Source: Actinomycetota bacterium (GTDB lineage: Bacteria; Actinomycetota; Actinomycetes; Nanopelagicales; Nanopelagicaceae). Taken from it: a DNA stretch of 13,969 nt. Within the stretch, counting starts at the first letter, position 1. Each line of letters opens with the position of its first letter. Position numbers and translations under genes: made by a program. Below the pieces are notes generated by a model, which saw only the letters and a list, made by a program, of their open reading frames with translations, was not told the DNA's origin and searched no databases. The stretch covers positions 1-13,969 of the forward strand of contig WLNK01000015.1 in NCBI GenBank assembly GCA_009699795.1, written 5' to 3'. Positions 12,307 through 13,969 of this stretch are shown one piece after another.

Positions 12307-13969
12307 TTAGGCTCGCAGGGCAAGAAGTTCTGCCGCGTGTTCCTTGGCGCTAAGGGATTGCTCTAGTCCAGCAAGCATTCTTGCTATCTCATCTACACGT
12401 TCAGGCTCGCTCAATTTGCTGACACCAGATTGCGTAACAACCCCATCGCTACTTTTCTTAACAACGAAATGAGTCTCGGCCCATGCAGCAACCTGTGGCA
12501 AATGTGTAACAACAATAACTTGCGAGTGTTTGGAAAGTTGGTGAAGTCTCTTTCCAACTTCAATAGCTGCCTTGCCGCCAACTCCTGCATCAACCTCATC
12601 GAATATGTAAGTCCCCACAGGGCGGGTTTTTGCAATCACAACTTCAAGGCCCAACATAATTCGTGACATCTCTCCACCACTTGCACCTTTCCCGAGTGCA
12701 ACTCTCGTAGCTCCCTTATGACCCTCAATTTGCATTGACACTTCATCGCAGCCAAGAGGTGTGAAATCTGATTCTTTAAGTTCGGTGTCATAATTTATAG
12801 ACTCAACAACAACGTGGAAAATTGTGTGTGGCATAGATAGTTGCTGGATTTCTCTTGTGACTTCCGCGGCAAGTTTGACTGCCATCTCACTTCTAATCTT
12901 TGAGAGTTCTTTAGCTGCTAACAGAAGTGATTTCTTTGTTGAGGCAAGCTCACCTTCTAACTGGGCAATACGTTCGTCACCACCTTGCAGATCCTCAATT
13001 GCAAATTTCGCGCTCTTTGCTCGCGCTGCTAATTCAATTAACTCTTCATCTAAATCTCCGTCTCCACCCCACTTCTTAATGAATCCGGATATTTCAGCTT
13101 TCCTGTTCTGCAGGTAATCCAGTCTCGCAGGATCTGCTTCAAGAGAACTTACATAGGAAGAAAGATCTCTTGAAGCTTCATCGATGAGGTATAACGCTTC
13201 ACTGACTGCTCCAGAAATTTGATCTAGTCGAGAATCCTTTCCCTTTGCTCCATCTAAGAATTTTTTCGCAGAACCAAGTGCGCTAAGGGCTCCATTATCT
13301 TCATCGTCAACACTTGCCTTGGCTCCATCGGATGCAATACGAAGATCTTCGACACTTGAAAGCCTATTTATTTCATCGGCAATACTTCCCGCCTCGCCGC
13401 GCACTGCTTTAAGTTTTACCCAAGCAGTCGAAAACTCTTCAAGGGTTGCGATTTCACCATCTCGCTTACTGGATGCAGCCTTCATGGATTTCAGGCGAGT
13501 TTTAATATCAAGATAATTTTCGTAGATGACTTGATAATTCGAAAGTGCCTTCTGCAAAGGTGCGCCGGCATATCGATCTAATAATTCACGTTGTCTTAAA
13601 GGCTTGACTATCTGCGCATTTGCGGCTTGACCGTGGATCTCGATTAAATTTTCACCGATCTTGGCTAGCGCCGACGCGGTAACGGTTACTCCCCCGGCCG
13701 CTGCTTTACTTTTTCCGTCAACGCTGACTGAACGAGTTAAAATTAACGAGTCTTCTTCAATTTCAGCACCGTCTTCAATGAGTATTGGCTGAAGTTCTTT
13801 AGAAACTGCAAACTGCGCAGTTGCAATTAATCGATCTGAGCCAGTTCGAACGAGAGCGCTTTCACTCTTTCCGCCAAGGACAAGATTAAGCGCTGTGAGA
13901 ATCATTGTTTTACCCGCGCCAGTTTCACCAGTTAAGACATTGAGTCCATTACTTAGTTCCAATGTAGAA
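12307..13969 (-). CDS. recN: DNA repair ATPase RecN, 5' end outside the window
   Basis: RecN is an SMC-like ATPase that acts early in double-strand break repair and helps hold broken ends. About 553 residues are visible; by comparison with the family roughly 20 N-terminal residues are missing at the right edge, where the frame continues uninterrupted, so the gene is cut by the window rather than broken. Walker A GETGAGKT is encoded near 13930-13905. A long charged helical middle (about 13600-12850) matches the coiled coil. The ABC signature GKGASGGEMS lies near 12700-12668, Walker B with the D-loop (TYIFDEVDAGVGG) near 12615-12575, and the switch region VTHLPQVAAWAE near 12515-12475. A normal stop (TAA) ends at 12307. 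It leads the recN-pyrG-ald-xerD block; any SOS box upstream is not visible. Confidence 0.96.
   Translation of the reverse strand, partial: STLELSNGLNVLTGETGAGKTMILTALNLVLGGKSESALVRTGSDRLIATAQFAVSKELQPILIEDGAEIEEDSLILTRSVSVDGKSKAAAGGVTVTASALAKIGENLIEIHGQAANAQIVKPLRQRELLDRYAGAPLQKALSNYQVIYENYLDIKTRLKSMKAASSKRDGEIATLEEFSTAWVKLKAVRGEAGSIADEINRLSSVEDLRIASDGAKASVDDEDNGALSALGSAKKFLDGAKGKDSRLDQISGAVSEALYLIDEASRDLSSYVSSLEADPARLDYLQNRKAEISGFIKKWGGDGDLDEELIELAARAKSAKFAIEDLQGGDERIAQLEGELASTKKSLLLAAKELSKIRSEMAVKLAAEVTREIQQLSMPHTIFHVVVESINYDTELKESDFTPLGCDEVSMQIEGHKGATRVALGKGASGGEMSRIMLGLEVVIAKTRPVGTYIFDEVDAGVGGKAAIEVGKRLHQLSKHSQVIVVTHLPQVAAWAETHFVVKKSSDGVVTQSGVSKLSEPERVDEIARMLAGLEQSLSAKEHAAELLALRA

Noticed and set aside
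1..13969. Mobile elements, CRISPR arrays, tRNA or rRNA genes
   Set aside because: No transposase, terminal repeats, regularly spaced repeats or recognisable tRNA/rRNA sequence was seen; the only recombinase is XerD with housekeeping context.

Overview
The window looks like core chromosome from a streamlined, low-GC member of the Actinomycetota. By eye GC is in the mid-40s percent. The gene set and order match the conserved actinobacterial neighbourhood recN - pyrG - xerD - parA-like - scpA - scpB - rluB - cmk/der, as I remember it from Mycobacterium (around Rv1696-Rv1713) and Streptomyces (around SCO1770). Very short intergenic gaps, many start/stop overlaps, frequent GTG/TTG starts and the low GC suggest a planktonic lineage such as the freshwater acI/Nanopelagicales group. 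That placement is inference. I see no tRNA, rRNA, insertion sequence, prophage or CRISPR.

Layout, right to left along the minus strand. Block 1 (13969 to 8645): recN (5' end outside the window), pyrG, ald and xerD, tightly packed and reading leftward. Block 2 (7337 to 8637): the only plus-strand genes, an orphan ParA-type ATPase and a small protein with a ribbon-helix-helix-like C-terminus, overlapping by ATGA. Their 3' end faces that of xerD across 7 bp, and their promoter is back to back with that of scpA. Block 3 (7247 to 4979): scpA, scpB and rluB. Block 4, after a 281-bp AT-rich intergenic region with repeated TATCGAT motifs: aroH, tyrA, a fused cmk-der gene, a CDP-alcohol phosphatidyltransferase and gcvH. 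A truncated unknown gene (175 to 1) begins at the left edge behind a 15-bp palindrome.

Functionally the window mixes chromosome maintenance (RecN repair, ScpAB kleisin complex of SMC, XerD recombinase, ParA/RHH pair) with nucleotide synthesis (PyrG, Cmk), ribosome maturation (Der, RluB), aromatic amino acid synthesis (AroH, TyrA), alanine/nitrogen metabolism (Ald), membrane lipid synthesis and the glycine cleavage H protein. The least described part is the ParA/RHH pair with its compact divergent control region. It resembles the type Ib plasmid partition layout but sits on the chromosome between the condensin genes and xerD. The second candidate for undescribed biology is the repeat-bearing gap upstream of aroH.
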